Below are positions 55,338 to 64,000 of a stretch of 64,000 bases of DNA, piece after piece; position 1 is the stretch's first letter; every line of letters begins with the position of its first letter. Made by a program: the position numbers and the translations under genes. Where the stretch lies: the NCBI RefSeq assembly GCF_000585415.1, contig NZ_KK073876.1:369810-433809 (forward strand). The letters run 5' to 3'. The stretch comes from Sphingomonas jaspsi DSM 18422 (lineage in GTDB: Bacteria > Pseudomonadota > Alphaproteobacteria > Sphingomonadales > Sphingomonadaceae). The notes beneath the pieces were generated by a model. It saw only the letters and a list, made by a program, of their open reading frames with translations, was not told the DNA's origin and ran no database searches.

Positions 55338-57140
55338 GTGTTCCATGTCATTGTCATTGGTGGAGGCCATGCTGGCGTAGAGGCTGCTGCCGCGGCGGCT
55401 CGCCGTGGTGCGCGCGTAGCGCTGGTTAGCTTCAGCCGGGACGACATTGGTCAAATGTCGTGCAACCCGTCTATCGGGGGCGTCGGTAAGGGGCACTTGG
55501 TCCGAGAGATTGACGCGCTGGGCGGCATCATGGCGGTAGCTGCCGACCGGGCGGCAATTCACCGGCGAATGTTGAACGCGTCGAAGGGTAGCGCAGTCAG
55601 AGGCCCACGCGTCCAAGCCGACCGCCGCCGGTTTCGCACGTCGGTTCAAGCGGCCCTGGCTGGGCACGGCGTCACCGTAATCGAAGGTGAGGTGTCGGGC
55701 CTGCTGATCCATGGTGCCGCCGTCGCAGGGGTAGCGCTGGCCGACGGAAACACGCTGGCTGCCCCAGCGGTGGTCCTTGCTACAGGCACGTTTCTCGGCG
55801 CCACCCTGTTCCGCGGTCTCGAACAATGGCGTGGGGGGCGTGCAGGGGCTAACGCTTCCGACCGGCTCGCAGGGCAGGTAAGGGAACTGGGGCTGGCTGC
55901 AGGCAGGCTGAAGACTGGGACGCCCCCGAGGATCGATGGTCGATCGATCGATTGGTCCGCGGTCGTGCCCCAACCCAGCGATGACACCGAATGGTCCATG
56001 TCGATGGAGTTGGCAGCAAAATCGCTTCCTCAATTGAGTTGCGCCATCACCCGAACAACCGGGCGCACACATGACGCGATCCGCGCCGGCCTGAATCATT
56101 CGCCGCTTTTTGCAGGCAGCATTGAGGGCCGGGGACCGCGCTATTGCCCGTCCATCGAAGACAAGATCGTTCGGTTCGGCGATCGGGACGGCCATCAAAT
56201 CTTCCTCGAGCCGGAGGGGCTGGACGACCATCTTGTTTATCCGAACGGGATTTCGACATCCTTGTCGGCCGAGACGCAAGATGCCGTCATTCGATCCATT
56301 CCAGGCTTGGAGCGGGCGAAAGTCGTCCAGTACGGCTACGCGGTCGAATATCAATATGGTGACCCCCGCAGGCTGAGCTCGACGCTCGAACATGGTGACC
56401 TTCAAGGACTGTTTTTTGCCGGTCAGATCAATGGCACGACGGGCTATGAAGAGGCGGGCGCGCAAGGGTTGGTGGCCGGTGCTAATGCTTCAGCCGTGGG
56501 CCTTGGCCTTGATGCATTCATCCCGGATCGCGCTGAGTCCTATGTCGGCGTGATGGTCGACGACCTCACACTCCAAGGCGTGAGTGAGCCTTATCGGATG
56601 CTGACCGCTCGTTCTGAATATCGGCTTCACTTGCGCGCGGACAACGCCATCACACGCCTTGGCCCAACAGCGATTCGCCTAAGATTGCTCGATGAATATC
56701 GACAGTCACTGGTGGAAGAGCGTCTACGCCAGCACGCCGATGCTTCCGATGCCCTCGAGCAAGAAGTTTCGGCGGGGGAACTCGGCCTGCAGGGTTCGGA
56801 TCGAAAGTCGCTCGCGGAGTGGGCGCGACGGGATGACGCCATAGCATTTGTCAGGTCCCGTCTGCCTGCAGGCCCCGGTGCGGAAGAGGCGCTCGATGAT
56901 GCACAATATGCACCGTATCTCGAACGTCAGAGGAATGAGCACAGAAACCGGCAGCGCGACTCAATGGCAATAATAGGGAGCGACTTCGATTATGAGGCCG
57001 TGCCGGGCTTATCCAACGAAATGAAGGAACGGCTCCGAGCGTCTCGGCCGTCGAACCTAGACCAGGCATCGCGTCTGGCCGGCATTACGCCTGCCGCATT
57101 GTCCGCACTACACTTTGCGCTCGTCCGTTCGGCAGCATGA
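55338..57140 (+). CDS. mnmG: tRNA uridine-5-carboxymethylaminomethyl modification enzyme MnmG (GidA)
   Basis: 600-residue FAD enzyme partnering MnmE. The FAD loop GGGHAG (8-13), CNPSIGGVGKGHLVREIDALGG, and the C-terminal tRNA-binding region (LSNEMKERLRASRP) are complete. The likely start is GTG at 55338 (MFHVIVIGGGHAG), as in relatives. An in-frame TTG at 55281 would add 19 residues and place parS inside the coding region. It overlaps rsmG by 4 nt. Confidence 0.95.
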   Translation: MFHVIVIGGGHAGVEAAAAAARRGARVALVSFSRDDIGQMSCNPSIGGVGKGHLVREIDALGGIMAVAADRAAIHRRMLNASKGSAVRGPRVQADRRRFRTSVQAALAGHGVTVIEGEVSGLLIHGAAVAGVALADGNTLAAPAVVLATGTFLGATLFRGLEQWRGGRAGANASDRLAGQVRELGLAAGRLKTGTPPRIDGRSIDWSAVVPQPSDDTEWSMSMELAAKSLPQLSCAITRTTGRTHDAIRAGLNHSPLFAGSIEGRGPRYCPSIEDKIVRFGDRDGHQIFLEPEGLDDHLVYPNGISTSLSAETQDAVIRSIPGLERAKVVQYGYAVEYQYGDPRRLSSTLEHGDLQGLFFAGQINGTTGYEEAGAQGLVAGANASAVGLGLDAFIPDRAESYVGVMVDDLTLQGVSEPYRMLTARSEYRLHLRADNAITRLGPTAIRLRLLDEYRQSLVEERLRQHADASDALEQEVSAGELGLQGSDRKSLAEWARRDDAIAFVRSRLPAGPGAEEALDDAQYAPYLERQRNEHRNRQRDSMAIIGSDFDYEAVPGLSNEMKERLRASRPSNLDQASRLAGITPAALSALHFALVRSAA

Positions 57141-57748
57141 TCGATCGACTTGATGCCCTGTCGGGACGAACTGTTCCACGTGAAACATTGGAGAAAATTC
57201 AGCTGTTCGTGGCGATGCTTCTCGAGGAAAACGCCAAGCAGAATTTGATAAGTTCTAAGACCGTCGAACAGGTCTGGGAACGCCATATCTACGACGCCGC
57301 GCAGCTCGTCACGCATTCCACACCAAGCGAGCGTTGGTGCGACATCGGATCGGGACCCGGCCTTCCGGGCGTCATCATCGCCATTCTCGGCAGCCCCATT
57401 ATGTTGATAGAGCCGCGCCGTTTGCGCGTAGAGTTTCTGTCGCGCGTAGTGGAAGCGCTCGACCTGCAATCGGCAGCCATATTCCACGGGAAGGCGGAGC
57501 GCTGCGCCGAAACGTTCGACGTGATAACCGCCCGCGCAGTGGCGGCGCTACCGAAACTGTTCGGGCTTGCATCCCATTTGGCACACAGCGGGACGAAATG
57601 GGTACTCCCCAAGGGCCAAAGCGCCAAATCGGAACTGGATGACGCGCGCCGAACATGGCAGGGTGTGTTCGAACTGGTTCCGAGCATGACCAGCCCCGAC
57701 GCATCGATCGTGATCGCGCAGGGGGTGAAGCCGAGGGGGGAACGATGA
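57137..57748 (+). CDS. rsmG: 16S rRNA (guanine-527 N7)-methyltransferase
   Basis: 203-residue SAM-dependent methyltransferase acting on 16S rRNA. The SAM motif DIGSGPGLPG is at 69-78, with QNLISSKTVEQVWERHIYDA upstream. Its 5' coding part contains a parS site (codons 12-17, VPRETL). It overlaps mnmG and parA by 4 nt each, so mnmG-rsmG-parA-parB are tightly coupled. Confidence 0.95.
   Translation: MIDRLDALSGRTVPRETLEKIQLFVAMLLEENAKQNLISSKTVEQVWERHIYDAAQLVTHSTPSERWCDIGSGPGLPGVIIAILGSPIMLIEPRRLRVEFLSRVVEALDLQSAAIFHGKAERCAETFDVITARAVAALPKLFGLASHLAHSGTKWVLPKGQSAKSELDDARRTWQGVFELVPSMTSPDASIVIAQGVKPRGER
57172..57187. promoter_or_regulatory. parS site 2 (inside rsmG)
   Basis: TGTTCCACGTGAAACA matches the parS consensus at 15 of 16 positions. 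It lies in the 5' part of the rsmG coding region, about 1.9 kb from parS site 1 and 0.6 kb before parA. Confidence 0.9.
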
Positions 57749-58530
57749 TCCGCGTCGCCGTGGCCAATCAAAAGGGCGGGGTCGGGAAGACCACCACCGC
57801 GATCAACTTGGCGACGGCGTTGGCAGCGATCGGTTGGCGGGTATTGCTGATCGACCTCGACCCCCAGGGCAACGCGTCGACCGGGCTTGGTGTCCCTCAA
57901 TCCGCGCGCGAGCGATCCAGCTATGACGTGTTGATCGGCGAGGCCACGCTTTTACAAGCTGCGGTGGAAACCAAGGTGCCGCGCCTCGACCTCGTGCCGG
58001 CCACGGTCGATCTGTCGGGTGCCGAGGTCGAAATGGTCTCGATGGATGACCGGACGCACCGGCTTTCCCAAGCGTTCGACGAGGCACCTGAGGGGCGGTG
58101 GGATATCTGCCTGCTAGACTGCCCGCCGTCGCTCGGTCTCCTCACGGTCAACGCGCTAGTGGCTTCGCGCCAGCTCCTGGTGCCGCTGCAGTGCGAGTTT
58201 TTCGCGCTGGAAGGCCTCAGCCAACTGCTACAGACCGTTGAACGGATCCGTGTCGCCTTCAATCCGGAATTGTCGATCCTCGGCGTAGCGCTCACGATGT
58301 TCGACCGGCGCAACAATTTGTCGCAGCAAGTGGCCGACGATGTTCGCGCCTGCCTTGGCAACGCGGTGTTCGATACGGTGGTACCCAGGAACGTACGCCT
58401 GTCCGAAGCGCCGAGTCATGGGCTCCCCGCCCTGATATACGACCTGAAATGCCCGGGCAGCGAGGCCTATCTGAAACTCGCACGGGAAATCATGGCGCGC
58501 CTGCCGCGCGTCGAAGCAGAGGCAGCATGA
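57745..58530 (+). CDS. parA: Chromosome partitioning ATPase ParA
   Basis: 261-residue Walker-type ATPase that moves ParB-parS complexes apart after replication. The deviant Walker A KGGVGKTT is at 10-17 and LLIDLDPQGN at 39-48. It has no N-terminal HTH, as in chromosomal ParA. I chose ATG at 57745, overlapping the rsmG stop by 4 nt. parB follows with a 4-nt overlap. Confidence 0.96.
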   Translation: MIRVAVANQKGGVGKTTTAINLATALAAIGWRVLLIDLDPQGNASTGLGVPQSARERSSYDVLIGEATLLQAAVETKVPRLDLVPATVDLSGAEVEMVSMDDRTHRLSQAFDEAPEGRWDICLLDCPPSLGLLTVNALVASRQLLVPLQCEFFALEGLSQLLQTVERIRVAFNPELSILGVALTMFDRRNNLSQQVADDVRACLGNAVFDTVVPRNVRLSEAPSHGLPALIYDLKCPGSEAYLKLAREIMARLPRVEAEAA

Positions 58531-59405
58531 AGAAACCCAGTGGGTTGGGCAGGGGCCTAAGCGCCCTGATCGACGAAACGGTTCGCGCTCCAAAAGATCA
58601 AGCGGCCGACCGCGACCAAGGAATTGTGCGCGAAATCGAAATTGGTCGCATTCGTCCCAATCCTTCGCAGCCGCGGAAACTGTTCGACGAAGCTGCCATC
58701 GCCGAGCTGGCCGAATCGATCGCGGAACGGGGTGTCCTTCAGCCAATCCTCGTGCGCGCCAGGGCGGACGGGTTCGAAATCATCGCCGGCGAACGGCGTT
58801 GGAGGGCGGCGCAAAAGGCGCGGCTCCATAAAATCCCCGCGCTGGTCCGCGACATCGACGACGCGGCAACCGCCGAATTGGCCCTGATCGAGAATATCCA
58901 GCGCGAGGACCTTAACGCGATCGAAGAAGCCGAGGGCTATCGCCAGCTGATCCTGACCTATGGCCACACCCAGGATGCCGTTTCGAAACTGGTGGGCAAG
59001 TCGCGTAGCCACATCGCCAACCTGTTGAGATTACTCGATCTTCCGGACGACGTTCGCGAAATGTTGTTGCGAGGCGATATCAGCATGGGCCATGCCCGCG
59101 CGATTGCCAATGCGGATGATCCGACCTCGCTGGCGCGGGAGATCGTGGCGGGCGGGCTATCGGTCCGCCAGGCTGAACAGCGGGTCAAGCAGGCCAAGGC
59201 CCCGATCGAGACGAAATCGGTAAGCCGGACCGGGGCGAGCGCGGTGGATGCCGACCTGGCGGCGCTTGAGCGGCAACTTGGCGACCTGCTGGGATTGCGT
59301 GTGAAGGTCGCGCACGGCAAGTCGGGCGGGACGGTGGCACTCCACTATTCTACGCTCGACCAACTCGACATGATTTGCCAGCGGCTGAGCGGCGAGCCAA
59401 TTTGA
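58527..59405 (+). CDS. parB: Chromosome partitioning protein ParB
   Basis: 292-residue parS-binding CTPase. N-terminal ParA-interacting GLGRGLSALI (6-15), the CTP-binding GERRWRA (88-94) and ENIQREDLN (122-130), a central HTH (about 150-175) and a C-terminal dimerisation domain are present. Its targets are the two parS sites upstream. I chose ATG at 58527 (MKKPSGLGRG). It ends 2 nt before the convergent holA stop. Confidence 0.97.
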   Translation: MKKPSGLGRGLSALIDETVRAPKDQAADRDQGIVREIEIGRIRPNPSQPRKLFDEAAIAELAESIAERGVLQPILVRARADGFEIIAGERRWRAAQKARLHKIPALVRDIDDAATAELALIENIQREDLNAIEEAEGYRQLILTYGHTQDAVSKLVGKSRSHIANLLRLLDLPDDVREMLLRGDISMGHARAIANADDPTSLAREIVAGGLSVRQAEQRVKQAKAPIETKSVSRTGASAVDADLAALERQLGDLLGLRVKVAHGKSGGTVALHYSTLDQLDMICQRLSGEPI

Positions 59406-59407
59406 CG

Positions 59408-60427
59408 TCAGCGTGGGCGGGCCGCTCTGGCCAGCGTAACCAGTGTTTCGCCGAGCGCCGCCTCGCTTTCGGCCATGCCGAAGATCAATTCGCGCTCGAG
59501 CGCCCCGACGCGACTGGCCGCTTCGGCGATCCGGTCGGCCGACCATGTAGACAGCAACCGCTGGACGAGCGGTTTGTCCTTCCAGAACAAAGCTTTACCG
59601 AACGACGTCATGACGGCGTCAAGCCGTTCACCGCGTTCCATCCGCGCGCGTAGCGGGGCAAGCATCAACAACCTACGCTGAAGGGCGCGGAGGATCGGAA
59701 TGCTCTCCGCGCCCCCGTGGGGAAGTCGCGCCAACTCCTCGACCAGCGCATCCATTCGGCCCGCCAAAGCCAGATCGCCAAGCTTCAGCCAGTCGCCCTC
59801 TGCGCTGTCGGCACCGATGGCATCGATGGTCGCATGGTCGAGTTCGGCCGTGCGGTCGCCGCCCGCGCCGAGAAACAGCGCGAATTTTTCGAGTTCACGC
59901 TCGGCGATGGCCTGGTTGTTGTTGGCCGCCGCAGCAACGCGCTGGGCGACGTCCGGCACCATCCTGAGGCCGTGGCTGCGGCCAAGCTCGGTGATCACCC
60001 GCTCCATGTCGCGGCCTTCAGGGACGTAGGAGCAATGGGCAAGCGCAGACGGATGCGATTCTGCGAGCTTCAGCAGCGCCGACGTTTTGCGGAGCTGTCC
60101 GGCGACGGCAACGACCGCGCTCTCGCTGGCCGGCGAATCGAGCAGCGCCGTCACCCCGTCGCATATCTCGTCTCCGGCCGGTTCAATCCACAACGCCCGC
60201 GGGCCGCCGAATAGCGCCATCGCACCCGCTTCGTCGGCCAGGCTGGCCGGGTCGAGCTTGATGGCATTGCCCAGGATGATGAACTTTTCGGCGTTGCCCA
60301 ACCCTTTCAGCAGCCGCAGCGCGAGCGCGCGCGATCCCGCTTCGTCGGGACCATGAAACAGGTAGAAGCGGATGGACGGCTCTGGACGGTCCAGCGCGGC
60401 GGGAAGTTGACCCTTCGCGGCCTTCAT
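59408..60427 (-). CDS. holA: DNA polymerase III delta subunit
   Basis: 339-residue clamp-loader subunit that opens the beta sliding clamp. The N-terminal fold (FYLFHGPDEAGSRALALRLL), the ALFGGPRALWIEPAGD stretch and the C-terminal helical collar (ILRALQRRLLMLAPL) are as in HolA. It overlaps lptE by 4 nt. DUF3576-leuS-lptE-holA is a conserved alphaproteobacterial order. Confidence 0.93.
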   Translation of the reverse strand: MKAAKGQLPAALDRPEPSIRFYLFHGPDEAGSRALALRLLKGLGNAEKFIILGNAIKLDPASLADEAGAMALFGGPRALWIEPAGDEICDGVTALLDSPASESAVVAVAGQLRKTSALLKLAESHPSALAHCSYVPEGRDMERVITELGRSHGLRMVPDVAQRVAAAANNNQAIAERELEKFALFLGAGGDRTAELDHATIDAIGADSAEGDWLKLGDLALAGRMDALVEELARLPHGGAESIPILRALQRRLLMLAPLRARMERGERLDAVMTSFGKALFWKDKPLVQRLLSTWSADRIAEAASRVGALERELIFGMAESEAALGETLVTLARAARPR

Positions 60428-60921
60428 CGGCGCGGATGGGACATGAACAGGCCAAGCCGCGAGACGATCTGGTCCGCGACGACTGTGGTCAACCGCTCCT
60501 GGGCGCTATTTTCGGCAGCGACCGTCGCATATTCGCTGCTGACCACGTCGATTCCGGCATCCGACCCCGCCGTGGCATCAAGTACGACGAGCCCGCTCTT
60601 GAGATCGACCAGTTGGTAGCGTGCACGAAGCGTGCGGCGTTCGCGGGTCACTGCGCTGTCGCCACGGATCCCAAGCCCGGACAGGTCGTCGTCAAGTTCT
60701 ACGTCGAGCCGATATTGGGCTGCCGAAGGCTCTCCGCCGAGCCGGTCGACCAGCGCGTTGCGCATCAGCCAGCCGTTCTTTTCAGGGATTGCCGCGACCT
60801 GGACCGCCGAAAGGGACGTTGCCACTTGGCCCGACCCCCCGCCGGCGTACATCGGCCGCAGCCCGCACCCTGCACAGCCGAGCATCGCGGCAAGCAGCAA
60901 GGGAAGGGCGGTGCTACGCAT
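60424..60921 (-). CDS. lptE: LPS-assembly lipoprotein LptE
   Basis: 165-residue outer-membrane lipoprotein that helps LptD insert lipopolysaccharide. A lipoprotein signal with lipobox LGCAGC ends near Cys19, followed by GLRPMYAGG, the typical LptE start. The rest is an alpha/beta sandwich with low sequence conservation. Context (leuS-lptE-holA) supports the call. Its start overlaps the leuS stop by one base. Confidence 0.9.
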   Translation of the reverse strand: MRSTALPLLLAAMLGCAGCGLRPMYAGGGSGQVATSLSAVQVAAIPEKNGWLMRNALVDRLGGEPSAAQYRLDVELDDDLSGLGIRGDSAVTRERRTLRARYQLVDLKSGLVVLDATAGSDAGIDVVSSEYATVAAENSAQERLTTVVADQIVSRLGLFMSHPRR

Positions 60922-63443
60922 CAGGCGACGATATTGACCAAACGGTCGGGGACCACAATCACCTTGCGCGGCGGGCCGTTCAAATAGGTCTGGACCTTGG
61001 GCAGGGCGATGGCCTGCGCCTCGATTACATCCTTGGCGGCACCGCGGGGCGCCGTCAGCGTATCGCGCAGCTTGCCGTTCACCTGCACCGCGATGGTCAC
61101 TTCGTCATCGACGAGAAGCGCCGGATCGTGCGCTGGCCAGGCAGCGTCGGCGATCATGCCGCCTTCACCACGGCTCTGCCATGCCTCTTCGGCCAGATGC
61201 GGTGCACCGGGCGCGACCAGTAGCAGCAAGGTGCGGATCGCTTCGTCCCGATCGGCGGAGGCTGGCGCCTTCTCGATCGCGCTGGTCAACTCGTAAAGCG
61301 CCGCGACCGACTTGTTGAATTGCAGGCCCTCGATCGCTTCGCCTACCGCAGCAACGGTACGATGGACCTTCTTGCGGAGCACCAGGTCGTCGCCGCCATT
61401 GCCTGCGGGAGCCATCGCGAGGCGCCACACGCGCTGGACGAAGCGGCTGGCACCTTCGATGCCGCCTTCCGACCATTCGAGGTCACGCTCGGGAGGGCTG
61501 TCGCTGAGCATGAACCAGCGCACCGCATCGGCGCCGTAGCGATCGAGAATCGGTTCGGGATCGACCGTATTCTTTTTCGACTTGGACATCTTCTCGACCC
61601 GGCCGCGCGACACCTCGGCGCCCGTTGCCATTTCGACCAGCACGCCTCCTTCGCGCACGTCCAACTCGACCGGGTTCAGCCAGCGACCGTCGGCGCTCTT
61701 GTAGGTTTCATGGGTGACCATGCCCTGCGTGAACAGGCCCTTGAACGGCTCCTTGAGCGAAATCTTGCCGATCCGTTCGAGCGCGCGGGTCCAGAAGCGG
61801 GCGTAGAGAAGGTGGAGGATCGCATGTTCCACGCCGCCGATATATTGGCCGACCGGCAGCCAGCTTTCCGCTTCGGCGCGGTCGAACGGTCTGTCGTCGG
61901 GCTGGCTGGCGAAGCGGATGAAATACCAGCTTGAATCGACGAAGGTGTCGAGCGTGTCGGTTTCGCGGCGCGCGGGCCTGCCGCACGTCGGGCAATCGAC
62001 CTTGCCCCAGGTCGGATGGCGATCGAGCGGGTTGCCGGGGATGTCGAAGCTGACGTCGTCGGGCAGCACGACCGGCAACTGGTCCTTCGGCACGCCGACC
62101 GGGCCGCAGCCCTCGCAGTGGATGACCGGGATCGGAGTGCCCCAATAGCGCTGGCGGCTGACGCCCCAGTCGCGCAGGCGGTACTGGGTCTTGCCCTGGC
62201 CCCAGCCTGCCGTCTCGGCGCGGTTGATAACCTCGGCCTTGGCGGCCTCGCTGGTCATGCCGTCGAGGAACTGCGAATTGACGGCGACGCCATAGTCAGT
62301 TTCGGCTTCGACCACCGGGTCCGACTCGCCGGACGGATTGGCAGCGACCACGCGGCGGATCGGCAGGCCATATTTTGTCGCGAATTCGAAATCGCGCACA
62401 TCGTGGGCGGGCACGCCGTAGAGCGCGCCGGTACCGTAATCCATCAGCACGAAATTGGCGATCCAGACGGGCAGGCGCCAATCGGGATCGAACGGGTGGA
62501 CGACTTCCAGCCCGGTATCGAAGCCCAGCTTCTCGGCCGTCTCGATCTCCGCCGCGCTGGTGCCGCCGGCGCGTGCCTTGGCGATGAAATCGGCGACCTC
62601 GGGCCGTTCGGCGGCAAGCGCTTCGGCGATCGGATGGCCGGGCGATATGGCGACGAAGCTGGCACCGAAAATGGTATCCGGCCGGGTGGTGAAGACTTCG
62701 ATATCGCACGCCCCGCCGCCCGGCGGCGTATCGGCCAGGCGGAAACAGAACTGCATCCCGCGGCTTTTGCCGATCCAGTTTTCCTGCATTAGCCGGACCT
62801 TGTCAGGCCACTGGTCGAGCGTGCCGAGGCCGTCGAGCAGTTCCTCCGCGAAGTCGGTGATCTTGAGGAACCACTGACTCAATTTCTTGCGCTCGACGGT
62901 GGCGCCGGACCGCCAGCCCTTTCCGTCGATCACCTGCTCATTGGCCAGCACGGTCATGTCGACCGGGTCCCAGTTGACCTCGCTTTCCTTGCGATAGACG
63001 AGGCCGGCTTCCATCAGGTCGAGGAACAGCGCCTGCTCCTGACCGTAATAGTCGGGTTCGCAGGTGGCGAGCTCGCGGCTCCAGTCCAGCGCGAAGCCGA
63101 TCCGCTTCAGCTGCTGGCGCATGGTGGCGATATTGTCGCGCGTCCAGCTGCCGGGATGAACCTTCTGTTCCATCGCCGCATTTTCGGCCGGCATGCCGAA
63201 TGCGTCCCATCCCATCGGGTGGAGCACCTCGAACCCCTGCATACGCCTATAACGGGCGAGCACGTCGCCCATGGTGTAGTTGCGGACATGGCCCATGTGG
63301 ATGCGTCCCGAGGGATAGGGAAACATCTCGAGCACGTAAGACTTGGGCTTGGGGCTCGACGAATCGGCCTCAAAAGTCTTGGCGTCCGCCCAACGCTGCT
63401 GCCAGCGCCGGTCGGCAACCGCCGGATCGAAGCGGTCGGTCAT
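60921..63443 (-). CDS. leuS: Leucyl-tRNA synthetase
   Basis: 840-residue class I synthetase with editing domain. HIGH-type motif HMGH at 49-52 ([17 protein letters not shown]), KMSKS at about 619-623 ([14 protein letters not shown]), and zinc-type cysteines in CEGCGPVG and CPTCGRPA. Length is normal. It follows DUF3576 by 11 nt. Confidence 0.97.
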   Translation of the reverse strand: MTDRFDPAVADRRWQQRWADAKTFEADSSSPKPKSYVLEMFPYPSGRIHMGHVRNYTMGDVLARYRRMQGFEVLHPMGWDAFGMPAENAAMEQKVHPGSWTRDNIATMRQQLKRIGFALDWSRELATCEPDYYGQEQALFLDLMEAGLVYRKESEVNWDPVDMTVLANEQVIDGKGWRSGATVERKKLSQWFLKITDFAEELLDGLGTLDQWPDKVRLMQENWIGKSRGMQFCFRLADTPPGGGACDIEVFTTRPDTIFGASFVAISPGHPIAEALAAERPEVADFIAKARAGGTSAAEIETAEKLGFDTGLEVVHPFDPDWRLPVWIANFVLMDYGTGALYGVPAHDVRDFEFATKYGLPIRRVVAANPSGESDPVVEAETDYGVAVNSQFLDGMTSEAAKAEVINRAETAGWGQGKTQYRLRDWGVSRQRYWGTPIPVIHCEGCGPVGVPKDQLPVVLPDDVSFDIPGNPLDRHPTWGKVDCPTCGRPARRETDTLDTFVDSSWYFIRFASQPDDRPFDRAEAESWLPVGQYIGGVEHAILHLLYARFWTRALERIGKISLKEPFKGLFTQGMVTHETYKSADGRWLNPVELDVREGGVLVEMATGAEVSRGRVEKMSKSKKNTVDPEPILDRYGADAVRWFMLSDSPPERDLEWSEGGIEGASRFVQRVWRLAMAPAGNGGDDLVLRKKVHRTVAAVGEAIEGLQFNKSVAALYELTSAIEKAPASADRDEAIRTLLLLVAPGAPHLAEEAWQSRGEGGMIADAAWPAHDPALLVDDEVTIAVQVNGKLRDTLTAPRGAAKDVIEAQAIALPKVQTYLNGPPRKVIVVPDRLVNIVA

Positions 63444-63454
63444 TTGATCAAGCC

Positions 63455-63889
63455 TTAGCCGCCGACAGTGGTGCGGCGCAGGTCGCGGGCGCGGGTGAGG
63501 ATGATGTCCTCAAGCTTTTGCACCGTCGCAGCCGATACGGGCGCGTCGACCCACTGTCCGCCTTGGTTGACCTGGCGGCTGGCGGCAACCTTGAGCGCAT
63601 CGGCGCGCAGGTCCTGGTCGGTGATCGACACGGTCAGCTTGACCCGTTCGCCGGGGGTGCGCGGATTGGTGTACCAGTCGGTGACAAGGACGCCGCCGTT
63701 GCTGTCGGCCGTCACCAGCGGGGCAAAGCCGAGCGTGTCGACGGCCGCGCGCCACAGATAGCTGTTGACGCCGATCATCGTCATTTTCGACGGGGCCAGC
63801 TCGGTCGGGATATTCTTGTCCTTCGAACAGCCGGTGAGCGCGGTGCCCATGGCGGCCATCGCGGCAATGGTAAGGGTCAGACGGGACAT
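63455..63889 (-). CDS. DUF3576 family lipoprotein
   Basis: 144 residues: a lipoprotein signal with lipobox ALTGC (Cys21) and a DUF3576 domain ([58 protein letters not shown]). Function unknown; it probably sits in the outer membrane. It heads the leftward leuS-lptE-holA operon, whose promoter is likely at 63925-63952. Confidence 0.88.
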   Translation of the reverse strand: MSRLTLTIAAMAAMGTALTGCSKDKNIPTELAPSKMTMIGVNSYLWRAAVDTLGFAPLVTADSNGGVLVTDWYTNPRTPGERVKLTVSITDQDLRADALKVAASRQVNQGGQWVDAPVSAATVQKLEDIILTRARDLRRTTVGG

Positions 63890-63924
63890 GGTTGCTCTCG
63901 TTACAAGAAGTGTGGTCGACAGGC

Positions 63925-63952
63925 GTTATAGATGCTGCACGCGCCTCGGCAA
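63925..63952 (-). promoter_or_regulatory. Candidate sigma70-type promoter of DUF3576-leuS-lptE-holA
   Basis: On the minus strand TTGCCG (63952-63947), a 16-nt spacer and TATAAC (63930-63925) form a good sigma70-type promoter about 30 nt before the DUF3576 ATG. Confidence 0.55.
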
Positions 63953-64000
63953 GCGTCGCAATGCCTGTCGTCGAATGTTTCATTTGTGGACTTCGGGCAA

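Noticed and set aside
1..64000. CRISPR arrays, prophage, transposase or toxin-antitoxin genes
   Set aside because: I found no regularly spaced repeats, integrases, transposases or typical toxin-antitoxin pairs; essentially the whole window is core genes.

Overview
The window is GC-rich chromosomal DNA from an alphaproteobacterium, most likely of the Sphingomonadales. Supporting evidence is the gene order on both sides of a putative origin (dnaQ-coaE-aroE-maf | hemE-hemJ-rho-...-mnmE-mnmG-rsmG-parA-parB), an alphaproteobacterial LexA box (GTTC-N7-GTTC) in front of imuA-imuB-dnaE2, dense GANTC (CcrM) sites, and families common in that order (DUF4170, DUF3576, DUF1491, MmcB, DUF4402, COQ9). Nearly all of it is densely packed core genome. 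I see no prophage, insertion sequence, CRISPR array or rRNA; one tRNA is present.

Layout. 1-8.6 kb: ferrous iron uptake (feoB truncated by the window edge, feoA), a COQ9-like gene with a DMT transporter, an Old Yellow Enzyme reductase, a SOUL protein, then a leftward riboflavin operon (small membrane gene, ribD, ribE, an unusual ribB, ribH) preceded by a TonB-like gene. 8.7-14.7 kb: gltX and nadE, then prs, a DUF4274-like gene, an SRAP (YedK) gene and mntP. 14.8-24.6 kb: rpmI-rplT with a clear terminator, DUF5996, a glyoxylate-shunt module (aceA, DUF4170, aceB, with a divergent HTH regulator), then pheS-pheT. 24.5-28.6 kb: ftsE-ftsX-ydcF-plsC and a divergent MJ0042 zinc-ribbon membrane protein. 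28.8-34.3 kb: tRNA-Leu(GAG) followed by the SOS mutasome operon imuA-imuB-dnaE2. 34.4-39.3 kb: a chaperone/usher-like surface-fibre locus with two DUF4402 subunits and several RNA/DNA control elements. 39.4-49.3 kb: msrB, a class A penicillin-binding protein, metal-dependent and Fe-S-like proteins, mmcB, a cell wall hydrolase, hpf-ptsN, and dnaQ/coaE/aroE/maf.

49.27-49.61 kb is the only gene-free stretch over 300 bases. It carries 15 GANTC sites in 244 bases, DnaA-box-like sequences (including one exact TGATCCACA) and an AT-rich segment next to hemE. I read it as the chromosomal replication origin (oriC). To its right lie hemE-hemJ, rho, two tandem TerC-family genes, then mnmE-mnmG-rsmG-parA-parB with two near-perfect parS sites. 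The window ends with the leftward DUF3576-leuS-lptE-holA operon.

The most noteworthy points are the origin/partition region, the DUF4402 chaperone-usher-like locus with its terminator and a hairpin that masks a ribosome binding site, the RibB protein with an HTH-like N-terminus and a GTP-cyclohydrolase-II-like domain lacking zinc ligands, and the LexA-boxed mutasome with a 101-nt gene overlap. All calls come from reading the sequence; no database search was run.
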